The translations under genes and the position numbers were made by a program. 64,000 bases of DNA from positions 11,344,725 through 11,408,724 of the forward strand of contig JACMZG010000008.1 of the NCBI GenBank assembly GCA_018340805.1, in the 5' to 3' direction. The notes under the pieces were generated by a model. The model made no database searches and was not told the origin of the DNA. It saw nothing but the letters and a program-made list of their open reading frames with translations. Positions 32,847 through 44,471 of this stretch are shown in pieces (the first letter of the stretch is position 1; each line of letters starts with the position of its first letter). This stretch comes from Microvelia longipes. Its lineage: Eukaryota > Arthropoda > Insecta > Hemiptera > Veliidae.

Positions 32847-35800
32847 GTCCTTATTGTTGTTACACTACTAATCTATCTTTAATAATTAGGGGCCTGGTAT
32901 ATATCTATTATTATTTAGTTGTAATCCTTAACAATGAAACATTTTTTTAAATAAAGATGATGTTTTGTGGCTCAAGGCAAAAAAACATAAACATGTAATT
33001 AATTTTAATTACTAAACATGGGTTTATAATATTCTGCGTGTATAGACAAGACTCACAGGGTGTCTGAAATATAAGTGATAGTAAAAAGGAGGGATTTTAC
33101 AGGTAATTTACAGCAAAACAACTTCATATTGACTATAGTCCTCCCAGTGGGTCCTCCCACTATGTTAAATTTTTAGTTCCAGTCAGTTTAACTTCATAAA
33201 ATTGTCGATTCTGGCTTAAAGGGTTTCTGCTAGCTTGAAAATATTGTACTTTTAAAAAGCTAAGAAAATTGTATATAAGTCTGCTAGGTTAATTTTCTTG
33301 AATAATCATTGAAATTTTTTTCAACATTTTTGGGGTGATGTTGACACCACAGCAATCAATTTGATAACCTCTGGTTGAAGAGAGACAATTAATACAAATA
33401 AAGTTATCCGACACCCATATATTGATTACCCAATTATATATGAAATTACCCATTGATTGAGCGATTTGAAAAAAACCTGGAAAAATTCAATATTTTAGTT
33501 GTTGCTTTGCAATCATAAACAACACATCAAATTATTAAATTTTTTTGCTTGAAAACTTTTTTTTAATATAAAATATAACTAGTATAAGTATTACATAAGG
33601 CTACCTCTCTGCCATAAAGCTTCCGCTTTGCACTGCTTAGAGCATAAAGATATATACTAGAGGGGTCATAGCATATCTTAATACATTGAGAGGCCTGAAA
33701 CATCTTTTTGGGGCTCTCAGGGGCTCTGTGTAACCTCATTGAAACTTCCTTTATGAGTGAGTCAAGGTTATAATAAATCATTTGTTTTTGCCTTCCCGGA
33801 CATTATCTGTGTTTTAATATGTATTTTAACATTTTTTAATAAATGTTTCTATAATATGTTCTGTTTAATTGATTATATTGAAAGTCGAAGGTAGTCGGGT
33901 AATTTTTTGATGTTTCAAAATTCAACCAATAGGGCCCCTCTACAGTCTATTGATTACTTTAAAATTTATCGACTACTGGTCAATCCCCAAAATGCTTATG
34001 ACCCTGGGGGATTTTAAAATTAAACGATAGACTGCAGTAATAATATCCCTTTGGCTGAGAGGTTATCAGTTATGCTCCTTCTATGTAAAGGGTGCAGTGG
34101 CGGTTCCAGCAGACCAGCTTGGGGGGGGCACTTTTTCATAGTCAAAAGTTAATAGGAGGGGGGACGATTTTCTGTTAAACTCTCCCTCTACTTAGAAAAT
34201 GCATATAAAGCCATATGTCAAGTTTTAATTTCTAAATATTGATGAATAAGCAATTTTTAATTTAATTATAATCATAATGAAATGAAATTAATATTACAAG
34301 CAAAAATATAATATATTCATCTATCCATTATCTTATCTCTTCACTGAAACTAATATATTTATTTCTTAAACAATACCCACATTCAAAATTCATTGTTTTA
34401 GTGATGTTTTATTTTTTTCCTTCTTGGGTTTGGGGGGGGGGGGGGGGGGCACGTGCCCCCTGTGCCCCCCCCCTGAAACCGCCACTGAAAGGGTGTTTCA
34501 TATAAAGTGTCCACCAAAGAAGGATGTCATAGTACTCCTCAAAAGGAACAAAAAATGTTTTATAATATAAACCCCGATCTCAAACCGTTTTCCCACAAGG
34601 TCAAATTTAATATTTTAAAAAAATATTTGACCTCACATCATAAATTGTTAAAAGCGTTTAAACTGTTCAACTAGAAAGTCGAAATTAGTCTCGTTAGAAA
34701 GCTGAGTAAATTTCGTAAAGGACAAACTACTAACTATGTCAAATATTTTGGAACTACTGCCCAAAAATTTGCATGAAAAATGATTTTTGCAAAAATTGAA
34801 ATTTTATGGTTGGGCATTAGAGGAAGTAAGAGATGAGCAAAAGTTTAGCCAAGAACGGAAAAAATTCTCTTATGATTTAAGAAAACCCAAACTTCATCAT
34901 ACAGTCAGTACTCAAAATTGTAAGCTATTCTTTCTAGAAGTTGGAAAAACTGATAATTTTTTGCATTTTAGCATATCTCTAGAATGTTAATTAAATGGTA
35001 CATAAAATAATTAAAAATCTCTAAAACAGGAAGGAAGAGTGGTTGTAGAGAAAAATGTGTAAGAATAAAATATTTTTATTTTACCCCCTAGAGTCTAAAA
35101 ATCTAGACTCTTTCAATCTAGAATCTTTTCACTTTCGAAAAAAAAAGTTTTATATGTATAAATTATATGTATTTGAATGTATAAAAATATTTGGATTTTC
35201 TTAAAGGGCAATCATAAGAGAAGTTTTTTCCGTTCTTGGCTAAACTTTTGCTCATCTCTTACTTCGTCGAATGCCCTACCATAAAAATTCAATTTTTGCA
35301 AAAAAATAATTTTTCATGCAAATTTTTGGGCAGTAATTCCAAAATATTTGACATAGTTAATTGTTTGTCCTTTAGGACTACTCAGCTTTCCAACTAGACC
35401 CAATTTCCCCTTTCTAGCTCAAAGTTTATATGCTATTAACAATTTTATGATGTGAGGTCAAATATTTTTTAAAAATATTATATTTGACCCAGTGGGAAAA
35501 CAGTTGAAGATCGGGGTATATATTATAGAACATTTTTTGTTCCCTCTCAGGAGTACTATCACCTCCTTTTTTGGTGGACTCTTTATATGAAACACCCTGT
35601 ATATCTATTAGTTTTTGACCATTTAGTTTTGTAGAGTTCAGAACTAGGAAATTTGTTTATGTAAGAAGGTGTTTGGTATCCTACCATTTTTTTGACTCAG
35701 ATAATAAAAAAACTACTGCTATTTTCAGTGTGCTGATATAAAAGAAAAATTAATTTCCTATTTCTTCAAAATATTTCTTGCGGACCCCTGCTCCAGAATA

Positions 35801-38800
35801 TAATATAAGAATATTATATTTTCAGAAATTCATTAGGGTTATCAATGGTCGAGTCTCTGTTTAAAGCAGTCAATGAGAAGAAAGACGACCCCTCACTGAG
35901 ATGCATAGTTTTTGCAGCAGAGGGCAATGTATTCTCTGCAGGACATAATCTTAAAGAACTGGTATGTGTTTAAACTGCAAAGAACTCAAGTGCAACGAGA
36001 ATAAATTGATATTTAAATTTCTTTTAAATTACTTAAATAACTATTTATATCAATGTGTCAACCTCTGCATATTTAGATATCTTAAATTTATAAATCTTTT
36101 TCAGTGTCTCCAGAGTGATCTGTTCTGTAAGTTGTGTACTTAGCCATGTTGAAATGCTAACATTTAGTTAAGTATGATATTATTGATTGGGGTTGGGACT
36201 CCATTTGCACTGCGACTGGAAGTCTATTGTACAATTGTTTTTGTGATAAGGCCAATGTTGTTTAATTTTTCTTGAAGAATGAGGTCTAGTTCTTGCTGAT
36301 TTTGAATTGCATTGTTGGCTTTCTAAAGTAGGGTAACAAGGGATCAAGAAGTTAAGAGGGGTTTCAGAGTTGTTTAAGCAGAAAAAAGAGGCTCTAACAT
36401 GAAGTGGAGGTCATTTAGAAAGGACTAAAAATATAAGGAGAAGTCTGTTATGGATGTTGGGGGAATGTAAGCTGGAAGATAGGTTCTTTTTTGCTGAGCA
36501 CCTGAACCAGCAGAGGTATAAGTCTTGACTGGGGTGTTAATAATGGGTTGAGATTGTAAATATGGATTATGTTGGCTTGTTGTAGCTTGGACGTAACTTT
36601 TATATGTGGTTGAAAATATGGGCAGGTATTGTTATAGACAGCAAAGGTAGTTGGTGTGGCTCCATTGATTCTTTGTGTATCCTTTTCTGTTGTTCTGTAT
36701 GCAGGCTGGATGGCTGGGTATCACCACAGAACAAATTTTGGATCCTGGTCCACAGTTGTGGTGCATTTCTGAATAAGATGATTATCGTGGAGTTAAGCTA
36801 CAGAACTTTTTGGTGTGGCCTATAGACCACCAATACATGTTTGTAGGGCTCCTCAACTTTGTCCTACAGTGATAAATAAGAGACATGTTAAATATTTCTT
36901 GGTTTATAGGGCTAGGTTCTAGTTCCACAAAAAATAAAGCAATGGCTGCTTCAAATATCGTCACATTAGTGATATTCCATATTTGAAAACCAAGTTTTTC
37001 AAGTTTGACCTGAATTGATTCTACAGGTGTAGACGACGCAATTTAACCCTAAGCTTATCTTCTTTTGGCTGATAAGTGTGAATTGATATGTTAACGGCTC
37101 TAAAACACGAACTAGCTCTCTGTAGCCTTAGGGGTATTTACATTGGATAGCAACGTCTCTGATAGAATAACTATCACCAAGAACTGCTTTTAGTTCAGTA
37201 ACTTGTTATTGTCCTTTTGATTTGACAAATCTCCAAAACTGGTGTTTTGAATGTAAAACCTACATTTTTTGGTAGATATACTTTTCCAAGAAGGCCAGAC
37301 TGTTTTGCGGGTTCAGCATGTGGTGTGACTTCATTTTGAGGTTTCAGTGTCTTTTTTTTAGAGTAGTTCAATGAAGTCAATGAAGATCCACTAAAATGCA
37401 CTGCAAGCATGGAATTCCTTTCTTTCTTGCAAGATGTGTCAACATTAGGCTTCTTCGTATCTTTAGGGTGCCATGTCTATATGGCGACGTCTTGGGTCCT
37501 GATTTTAAAATATTGTAATATTGCTATTTAAGCTAGGGTGTTTACATCCATGAAAAGTGCCATCCATTCATAAAAAATATCTCGAGAACTGTGCTAGCCA
37601 CGGATGTGTTCAGGCCTCATTGTACTCTAAAAACTCAAAACATAATCTAAAACACTTTTTATTACAATAATTCTTTTGATATTTTATAAAGTTACTTTAT
37701 ATTGAGGTGTTGGATCAACCCCAAAACTTAATTAGTTATTTCTGTTATAGGACTTGATTTTTGAGCCATTTCATTAAAATTGTATCTGTTGTTTGTGCTA
37801 TTGACTGTTTACAAGAAATGCCACATTCGCACACTCATACTTATGACTCCAATTTTGATTTTTGTGATCTGTAAATGCTGAAACAATGACATTCGATGAA
37901 AAAAGTGGGTGTTATGCTTTTGGCAGAATCAATGTTAAATTTTAGGAGATAGTTTAGTAATTTTCTTTATTCTGGCAAGATGAAATATAATAGGATGCGC
38001 TCAAATTTCTTTTGATTACATGTATTATAAAGACACCCACTTTTCTTAGCATTTATTTACATTTTGTTTCCCATGTGATAATAGATTATACATACACATT
38101 TACAGTCATCACTTATATAAATATTTCTTTGCTGGCTGTAATCTCTGGGCTTAGCAATAATTACCTATATATGTAATGCCTATTTTAAATGATGGCATAA
38201 TTAATTATTTTGGTTTTTTGGACAATGATTGCTAATCATAGACTTACCTATCATACCTCGTAAATTGTTTTTATTGTTAGCAATAATGCATATCCTAGTC
38301 TATTTTAAATTTAATTATTTCAAGATGAAGGATGAAGGTAAAGTTGTATTCAAGCGATGCGGTGAACTGATGATGTCTATGGTGAACTCTCCAGTGCCTG
38401 TGATTGCAGCAGTGGATGGTCTAGCTGCAGCTGCTGGTTGTCAGCTTGTTGCTCAGTGTGATATCATCCTTTGCACCAAAAGATCTTCTTTCTCCACTCC
38501 TGGGTTGGTTCGATTATATCTTTCTTTAGTTTTATAAACAGGTACAGTTAACTTGCTGGAATAATGCCCCTAAAAATAATATGATTAGTCTTATGTCTGC
38601 TACAAATAAGTGAATACTCAAATAGTAAAAATAATACATCTTGGTGTAATTATTGTTTTAATTGTCTGCTGTATATTTTAACAAATGACCTTTGATTTAT
38701 TGGTTATTTAGGCACTGAAAATAACCTTTAGCTGGTTGGAAAATTGGTCATGCTTCGTTCTTATTTAAAAATTCTGATTAGCGTAAAAGTGCCAGTACCC

Positions 38801-41800
38801 AGTACCTGGCACCCCTCAGCTGTTTATCGAAAAAAAAGAAATCATCTAGATTTAGACAATTTATTTTGCCAGTTACTGGGTTGTAGTTGATACAAAATTA
38901 AGCTAATGGACATAGGGGTGCTGGATATTGGGTCTTTTATAAGAACACACAAATCCAGTAGTGGTCACTACCTTATCTGTTGTTTTGTTCTAATTATTTT
39001 TCAAATCGGATATTATAAAAAAAATATAAAAAAGCATACAAGGTATAATGCTAATTCACTATTATTTCAAACTTGATTTGAATATCTATTTGTTTATTGG
39101 TTAGCAGCTAAATCTGTGGTTATCAAGAGTGACACAATTAATTTTTGATATGTTCTTTGCTTGTTGACATAAAAAGATGGGCTTGTAGAGGTGAAGAGGT
39201 CCCACAGTGGCCCCTAGCAGCTATGCCACGTAGCGGCCAAGAGGCCCAAGGCCTCTTGTTTATTAATTTATTTGCATTTTTTGGTATGAATTTTGGTAAT
39301 TTTTTGAAGCGTGAGGGAGTTTGTTAGGGTTAAGGATATTTTTATATTTTTTGGTTTGGGTATTTTTTTTGCCAAGATTCTCAAAAGATTATTTTTGCAA
39401 GGGAGTTTGCAGGAGTGCCAAAGAGGGGTTATTATGCAGTCTGTGGACTGACTAATGATCAACTTGGCATTTGCCGGTAAGATTGAGGGAAATCACTGAA
39501 ACCCTCAATCAGGTTGATCAAACATGTTTATTATTATTATTTTTTTAAGATTGGGGGTTTAACTATTGGGGTTTGGTCTTTAGATCTTTTTTAATACTTT
39601 ATTTTATTTACAAATATAAGTGTATTTATTATATTTTTAATTTTGAGAAGAGTTGTCTTAATATTTTCACTCGGATTTTGGATATCTTGAATTTTGACTT
39701 CTTAGAATAATTTTGATCATTCTGTCTTGTATGTGGGGCAGTCAAGTAGAATATGCTCTACTGTTTTGTCTATTGTGGAACATGTGTCGCATACTGGGGA
39801 GTCACTTAATCCAATCTTGAAGTTAGTTATATTAAATGCATCTGGACTAGTTAACTTCTTAAACTGTTTATGCTGACAGTTATTAATTGGTCATGGAACG
39901 TTATGTTGTTGTAAGGATAAGTAAGTTTTGATATGTGTTAGATATATTTTTACTGCAAACTCCGTATTATTATAGGAAATAAATATGTTAATAAAGAATA
40001 ACATTTTTACTAATGATTAATTTTTAACCTATTTTACTCTTGTGGTTTTCATAATAATGGTACTTATAAGATTAATGGTTCTAAATGTTAAATTAAAATT
40101 AAGAAAAATCTTAGTATTACGCCAAATAAAAACTTTTATGAAGTGATTTTTTTATGTCCAACAGTATGTTTGGACAGTACAAAAAAACCTCAAAGAGAAG
40201 ATCGTTACTTAGCAAAGAAAAGTTACTCTTAATAAAAACTTCTGCTTGATTTGTAAGTATGACTCCTTATATAAAATTCAACATTGTAACATAAAATAAT
40301 AAAATTGTATCAAAAAAGCACATTTTCTACTGACGCTATCATTTTGGTACTTTTTGAGTACCTAGCTGAAGGTCCCCTTTTTTGTTAATATCTTGACAAT
40401 ATATTACATTGGTATGTGTTTGAATGTAGCTAATAGAATTGCAATGTTTCAGAGCAAGTTTTGGTATATTCTGTTCTACTCCTGGAGTTGCTGTTGCAAG
40501 GGCAGTTCCCAAGACAATTGCAGCACATATGCTTTTGACTGGTTTACCTTTATCCTCTCAGCAAGCTCTTAAAGCTGGTCTTGTTTTTTCTGTCTCAGAG
40601 GATCAACAGGAATTAGGTATAACAAACTAGTTATTTTATTACTTCTCCTCATCTAATACCATACCACTACCACATCGTGAACAAGTATTCTCACCAAAAT
40701 TTTGTTCGCTATTGGCCAATGGCGAGTATTCTTGCTAAATACTTTTGTTGCTTTAAGTTAACAAAGAGTATTTTCACTATTTTTTTGTTTAGAAATTTTG
40801 CTTTTAATTGATAATAAGACTTATTGATAATAAGAATTTAATTGAATGCGTCAATTATGACTAAGCATTTTTACATTATGAGGGTTATACTAATTGATCA
40901 TTTTAATGACTTTTATGTGTCTTATTGAAATAATTTCTTATAATTATAAACTTTGTAAAAACATAACTGAAGACATACATATGAGTATATAGCTCATACA
41001 ATATTAGACTTTTGCAATATTTTTAAAATTAATAAATAGCATAGGCTAAAATTAAGTACTTGATTTTTGTTCTTTTAATTTTGTAAATTTTTTTGATGTT
41101 TCAGAGAATGATTTGAAAACTGTCACGAATGCAATCATATCTAAAAGTAGGTCTGTTGTTGAGTTAGGTAAAAGAGTATTCTACAGACAAATATACATGG
41201 ACCTTCCAAAAGCTTATGAGTGAGTAACTCACTTGTTTATTTATTTTGTCACCTCCTCTTCTGTCAAGAATGCACACAGAGTAAATAGAAATCTGAGTTC
41301 AGTGTATGCATAGTTTTTCTGTTGTTTATATGTATACAAATAAAGTTATCAACTATATTTATCAAACTATATATTTTGATTCAAAGAGATAGTTGTCAGG
41401 TTGGCCATACTAATGGCGGGAAAACGAAGGGGTCATTCAATCAACATGGGAGACGATTGAAATTATTCATTTATTTCTTTTTACTTAATTTGTGATAAAT
41501 GAGTTTAAATTTAATAGAACAACCATCAATAATTCATAAATATACTTAAATTATTCCAAGATTTTAAATATAGAATCAGGCTCTTATCACTACAAACTTG
41601 TTTCACCTCATAATTGTCATTTTCTAATGATGAAAATTTATAGCTATTTTCCTGTTGGTCTTATTCTTTTTTTCTTATTCTTTATTGTCTTATTCTTGAA
41701 ATTGTACTAAAAAATAAATTATTTTGTTTTTAGTTTTGCATCGACAGCCATGGTGAATAATCTAGATTTACCTGATGGCAAGGAAGGTTTACAAAGTTTT

Positions 41801-41833
41801 TCTGAGAAAAGGAAACCTGTTTGGAAAAGCTAG
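32731..41833 (+). CDS. ECHDC3: ECHDC3-like enoyl-CoA hydratase-domain gene (6 exons found, first exon missing)
   Basis: Crotonase-fold protein of the ECHDC3 type, a mitochondrial enoyl-CoA hydratase-domain protein whose exact substrate is uncertain. Exons: 32731-32846, 35826-35961, 38325-38503, 40453-40616, 41105-41219, 41734-41833, joining in frame for 269 codons and a TAG. Family text in order: VSDTGGVRRITLID, RNSLGLSMVESL, FSAGHNLKEL (oxyanion-hole loop), VIAAVDGLAAAAGCQLVAQ (second oxyanion glycine), FCSTPGVAVARAV, FYRQIYMDLPKAYD and a KRKPVW end. Family members are about 300 residues, so only the mitochondrial targeting exon is lacking; I found no in-frame candidate between 27.4 and 32.7 kb. 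The intron between the second and third visible exons holds antisense Jockey gag debris. Confidence 0.88.
33644..34052. mobile_element. CATAGAGATAT MITE copy carrying a nested mini-MITE
   Basis: Matches 28780-29099 along its length. The right end is split after CCCCTCTA by the 92-bp insertion at 33943-34034 and resumes GTAATAATATC. Confidence 0.75.
33943..34034. mobile_element. 92-bp mini-MITE
   Basis: Ends CAGTCTATTG and CGATAGACTG are inverted. Left flank TA and right flank CA suggest a TA target duplication with one mutation, as in Tc1/mariner MITEs. A second copy is at 25882-25940. Confidence 0.65.
34095..34487. mobile_element. hAT MITE with perfect 8-bp target duplication
   Basis: Ends CAGTGGCGGTTCCAG and CTGAAACCGCCACTG, flanked by AAAGGGTG at 34087-34094 and 34488-34495. 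The interior includes a long G run and a GGGGCACGTGCCCC palindrome near the right end. It landed in the extreme tip of the palindromic element that follows. Confidence 0.92.
34488..35600. mobile_element. Fold-back element of 1.1 kb
   Basis: Arms of about 400 bp: AGGGTGTTTCATATAAAGTG at the left and CTTTATATGAAACACCCTGT at the right. The ACAGGGTG-type end resembles the 4293-6541 element, but the arms are otherwise different. The centre (34990-35160) has no recognised gene. Confidence 0.82.
35826..35961 (+). CDS. ECHDC3: ECHDC3 exon (oxyanion loop)
   Basis: Acceptor TTTTCAG, donor GTATGTG. Encodes RNSLGLSMVESLFKAV and FAAEGNVFSAGHNLKEL. Confidence 0.9.
36250..37430 (-). pseudogene. Jockey-type retrotransposon gag (ORF1) remnant
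   Basis: Minus-strand pieces HTYQPKEDKLRVKLRRLH, FEAAIALFFVELEPSPINQ, then EIFNMSLIYHC and IGHTKKFC correspond to the domain before the zinc knuckles and the first knuckle of Jockey gag proteins. Upstream text at 37410-37195 is Lys/Pro-rich. Many stops and frameshifts; antisense in an ECHDC3 intron. Confidence 0.65.
37600..37810 (+). repeat. Dispersed repeat shared with 48470-48690
   Basis: GGCCTCATTGTACTC, TAGGACTTGATTT and TTTCATTAAAATTGTATC followed by GACTGTTTACAAGA occur in the same order in both places. Confidence 0.6.
38325..38503 (+). CDS. ECHDC3: ECHDC3 exon (AAxGCQL)
   Basis: Acceptor TTTCAAG. Encodes MKDEGKVVFKRCGELMMSMV and IAAVDGLAAAAGCQLVAQCD; ends STP plus GG with donor GTTGGT, phase 2. 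Confidence 0.9.
39520..39900 (-). pseudogene. LINE C-terminal zinc-knuckle remnant
   Basis: The minus strand at about 39820-39735 reads FKIGLSDSPVCDTCSTIDKT, then VEHILLDCPTYKTE: the CxxC...H....C signature at the end of Jockey/R1-type ORF2. Stops surround it. Confidence 0.65.
40453..40616 (+). CDS. ECHDC3: ECHDC3 exon
   Basis: Acceptor TGTTTCAG. Encodes ASFGIFCSTPGVAVARAVP and LLTGLPLSSQQALKAGLV; donor GTATAA, phase 1. Confidence 0.9.
41105..41219 (+). CDS. ECHDC3: ECHDC3 exon
   Basis: Encodes ENDLKTVTNAIISKSRSVV and FYRQIYMDLPKAY; donor GA|GTGAGT, phase 2, so the split codon becomes Asp. Confidence 0.88.
41734..41833 (+). CDS. ECHDC3: ECHDC3 last exon
   Basis: Acceptor TTTTTAG. Encodes FASTAMVNNLDLPDGKEGL and ends SEKRKPVWKS with TAG at 41831-41833. 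Confidence 0.9.
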
Positions 41834-42479
41834 ATTTCCCTCACTGTTTTGTACTTTAATCCCTCAAACAGTTCCATGTGATATTTGAATCAATTATAAT
41901 TAACTAAGTCAATTGTAACACATACATTTCGGGAAATTGAATTTGAAAATAATTTGTAATTTTAATTTAATTTAAAAATGTGTTCAAGAATAATTATTTG
42001 CAAACATGATTTTATATGGATATTTAAAAGATTTTTTTTTGGGGGGGGGGGGGCAATATTATTTGCTAGTCTAATGAATGAAAGTTGCATTTAGATTGCA
42101 TATTAATGTTAGATCTTGCAAATAGAATAGGGTTTTTAGTACCAACATTATTGTTTTAATGTAACTTGTTTTTATCTTATTATATCATACCTAAATATTA
42201 TATAAGTGTTTTAAGTAATATGTTATATATGTATATAATATTAAATGTTTTTTATTTAAAACAGACAGATTTTTATTCTCTCTCATTTATAGTGTTAATA
42301 TATGGAAAAATTAATGTGTTTAAACAAAATCCGAAACCAGGGTTTTTGGTTCAGGTGTTTTTAAGACCTCGAGTGGTCTTTACTTATTTGTATGTGTGTT
42401 TAAGGTATCATCGTATCTCATTAGACCTAATCGAAACTTAGGTTAGATGTGATATCTAGAAAATAATGTTTAATGGCAA
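41834..42479. other. ECHDC3 3' flank
   Basis: AT-rich presumed 3' UTR and flank with a G run at 42041-42052. I did not identify a polyadenylation signal. Confidence 0.4.
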
Positions 42480-42850
42480 CCAACAAAACAGATGATTCAG
42501 AAACAAAATATTTTGACCAGTTTAAAATTTGGCATGTATGTTTTCCTTTATCAGCAAGAATTGTGCCAAGTTTATTTCATTTTTCGTTATACTTAAATCA
42601 AATGGTATGTATGTTATAAAAAAAAATTGTTATGAATGAAAAAAAAATTAATCGAGTTGAAATTTGGCACAAGTGTATCTCTTTATGCATTAAATAAATG
42701 TACTGTTCCATTTAAATACGGCTAATATATCTATGGCTTTGTCAGATCACTAACGCTAAGCAGCATTGAGCGAGCTCAGGGCCAGGATGGGTAACCACCA
42801 GAAATAAAAACCAATGGTAGAAATCCTCAAGCAGTTGAATGTGAAATTTA
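42480..42850 (+). repeat. 5S rRNA-derived dispersed repeat, copy 2
   Basis: Core 42744-42798: AGATCACTAACGCTAAGCAGC, then GCCAGGATGGGTAACC. Preceded by GAGTTGAAATTTGGCACAAGTG as in the other copies. Confidence 0.7.
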
Positions 42851-43440
42851 GAATAATTATAATTACCTAATTAAATTGAATACTTTCAGTAATAAACCTG
42901 ACTCCCCATAGAGAAGGCAGGTTCATGAACCTGACTGTTTATTTCGACTAACTGCATCTATCGTGTAAACAGCTAGCAAAAGCAGAAGTGGTCAATCATT
43001 GATACAATAAAGTTTTAGCTTTTGACAACTGTAAACTAACCATGTTATCCAGGTCATTACTTTCCTCAAAATCTTCATTTATATTTTTTATTAAAGTCTT
43101 TTTGAGGAGGGGTAAGTTAAATGTAAATTGTAGTTAACGAAGGAAGTATTATTTCTTCCTCTGTTATATCATAAAATTAAGACTGATTTACTGGGTAGAA
43201 AGTAATGTATAAACCTATAAAAGATAAAAACATCAAGCTTTTGGCCGCGTCGGGTTATATGTAAATATATATTATACTTTTTGAAAGGTTTGTTTGAAAC
43301 TATACATTTTAAAATAGTAGAGCTTTAATTTGTATTATAATGTAAGTTTTCTTTACTGATTCCTGCAATGATGTCACTGCTTGACTATAACCTAACATGA
43401 GAGGAAAAATGATTTCATTTATAAAAACCCTCCGATTGAA
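42851..43440. other. Intergenic sequence, nothing recognised
   Basis: AT-rich sequence between ECHDC3 and the NOL8-like gene; no feature recognised. Confidence 0.45.
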
Positions 43441-43828
43441 TCACCTAGTAATTCTAATCAGCCTGGGGTTTTTATCTAGTTGTCTGTCTGTATGTTTATT
43501 TGTTAAAATTTAAAAAAAAATCATTAAATGCTAAAAAATGTTTGGATTAATTTGAAATTCGGCACCCAACTAGTCCTATATTGGACCAACAACAGTGTTA
43601 TTTTAATTTCATTATCAACATTAGTTAAATTTTTATCAAATGACACATATGCTTTAAAAAAAATTAAAAATATTTTTTTTTATTTAATTTATTTATAAAT
43701 TTAATAATAATTTAATTTCTTAAAATTTAATTTATTTATTTATTATAATTTAATTTATAATTATTATTTATTTATAATTAATTAATTAATATTACTTATT
43801 TATATTATATTTAATAATATTCATAATG

Positions 43829-44058
43829 CCCGTTTAGAGCCTTGCTGCTCATCAGGGATAACCCCTGCGGGAACCACTTCGGGTGGTAGTAGCAACCGTT
43901 AAGCTCAAAGTGTATTCTAAAGCTGGCGATAATTTATCTAAACAATAATCTTCTATAAACTAAGAGCGTGACCTGGGATGCGAACCCCAGACCTCCGTGG
44001 GTGTCAAAGGTCAGTGTATAGACTAACGCCTTAACGACCTCGGCCACGGAGGCGGCTC
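43829..44058 (-). mobile_element. tRNA-derived SINE
   Basis: The minus-strand head from 44058 resembles a long-variable-arm tRNA (Leu/Ser type). Box A TGGCCGAGGTCG is at 44046-44035 and box B GGTTCGCATCCC at 43986-43975. The acceptor stem does not close and a body of about 140 bp follows, so it is a SINE rather than a tRNA gene. It sits in an AT-rich tract, and the body ends near AAACGGGC. Confidence 0.8.
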
Positions 44059-44471
44059 ATTATAATTAAATTAATAATATTAATTTATTTAATTTTAATT
44101 TAATTTATTCATAATTTTAATTTAATTTTTTAAAATTTAATAAATATTTATAAATAAAAAATAATCCAGTAGAGTTAAAATTTGGATATCTCACCCAAAC
44201 GTTTTGTAACTTATTGAAGTAGTTACTTAAAAACAAGGTAGATCACAAATGGCGCTTATGTAGGCAAACACTGATACAGAGTCTTATGGTTAAGTTTATT
44301 AAGAAGTTAAGGTTAAGTCTTATTATTAAGAGTCCTTAATTTTAATGAAGGTGTTTAAACAGGATTCATGGCCATCATATATTAAAGATTGTTATACTTC
44401 AAATAAATAACAACACATGTTTTAATACTATAAAATAATTTAATAAAATATATTTACAAAATAAACAATAT

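Noticed and set aside
38790..38935. Weak inverted similarity around CCAGTACCCAGTACCTGGCACCCC and AGGGGTGCTGGATATTGGG
   Set aside because: Arms are short and imperfect, with no sister copy in the window; not enough to call an element.
43829..44058. Functional tRNA-Leu or tRNA-Ser gene
   Set aside because: A and B boxes are good but the acceptor arms do not pair and a SINE body follows.
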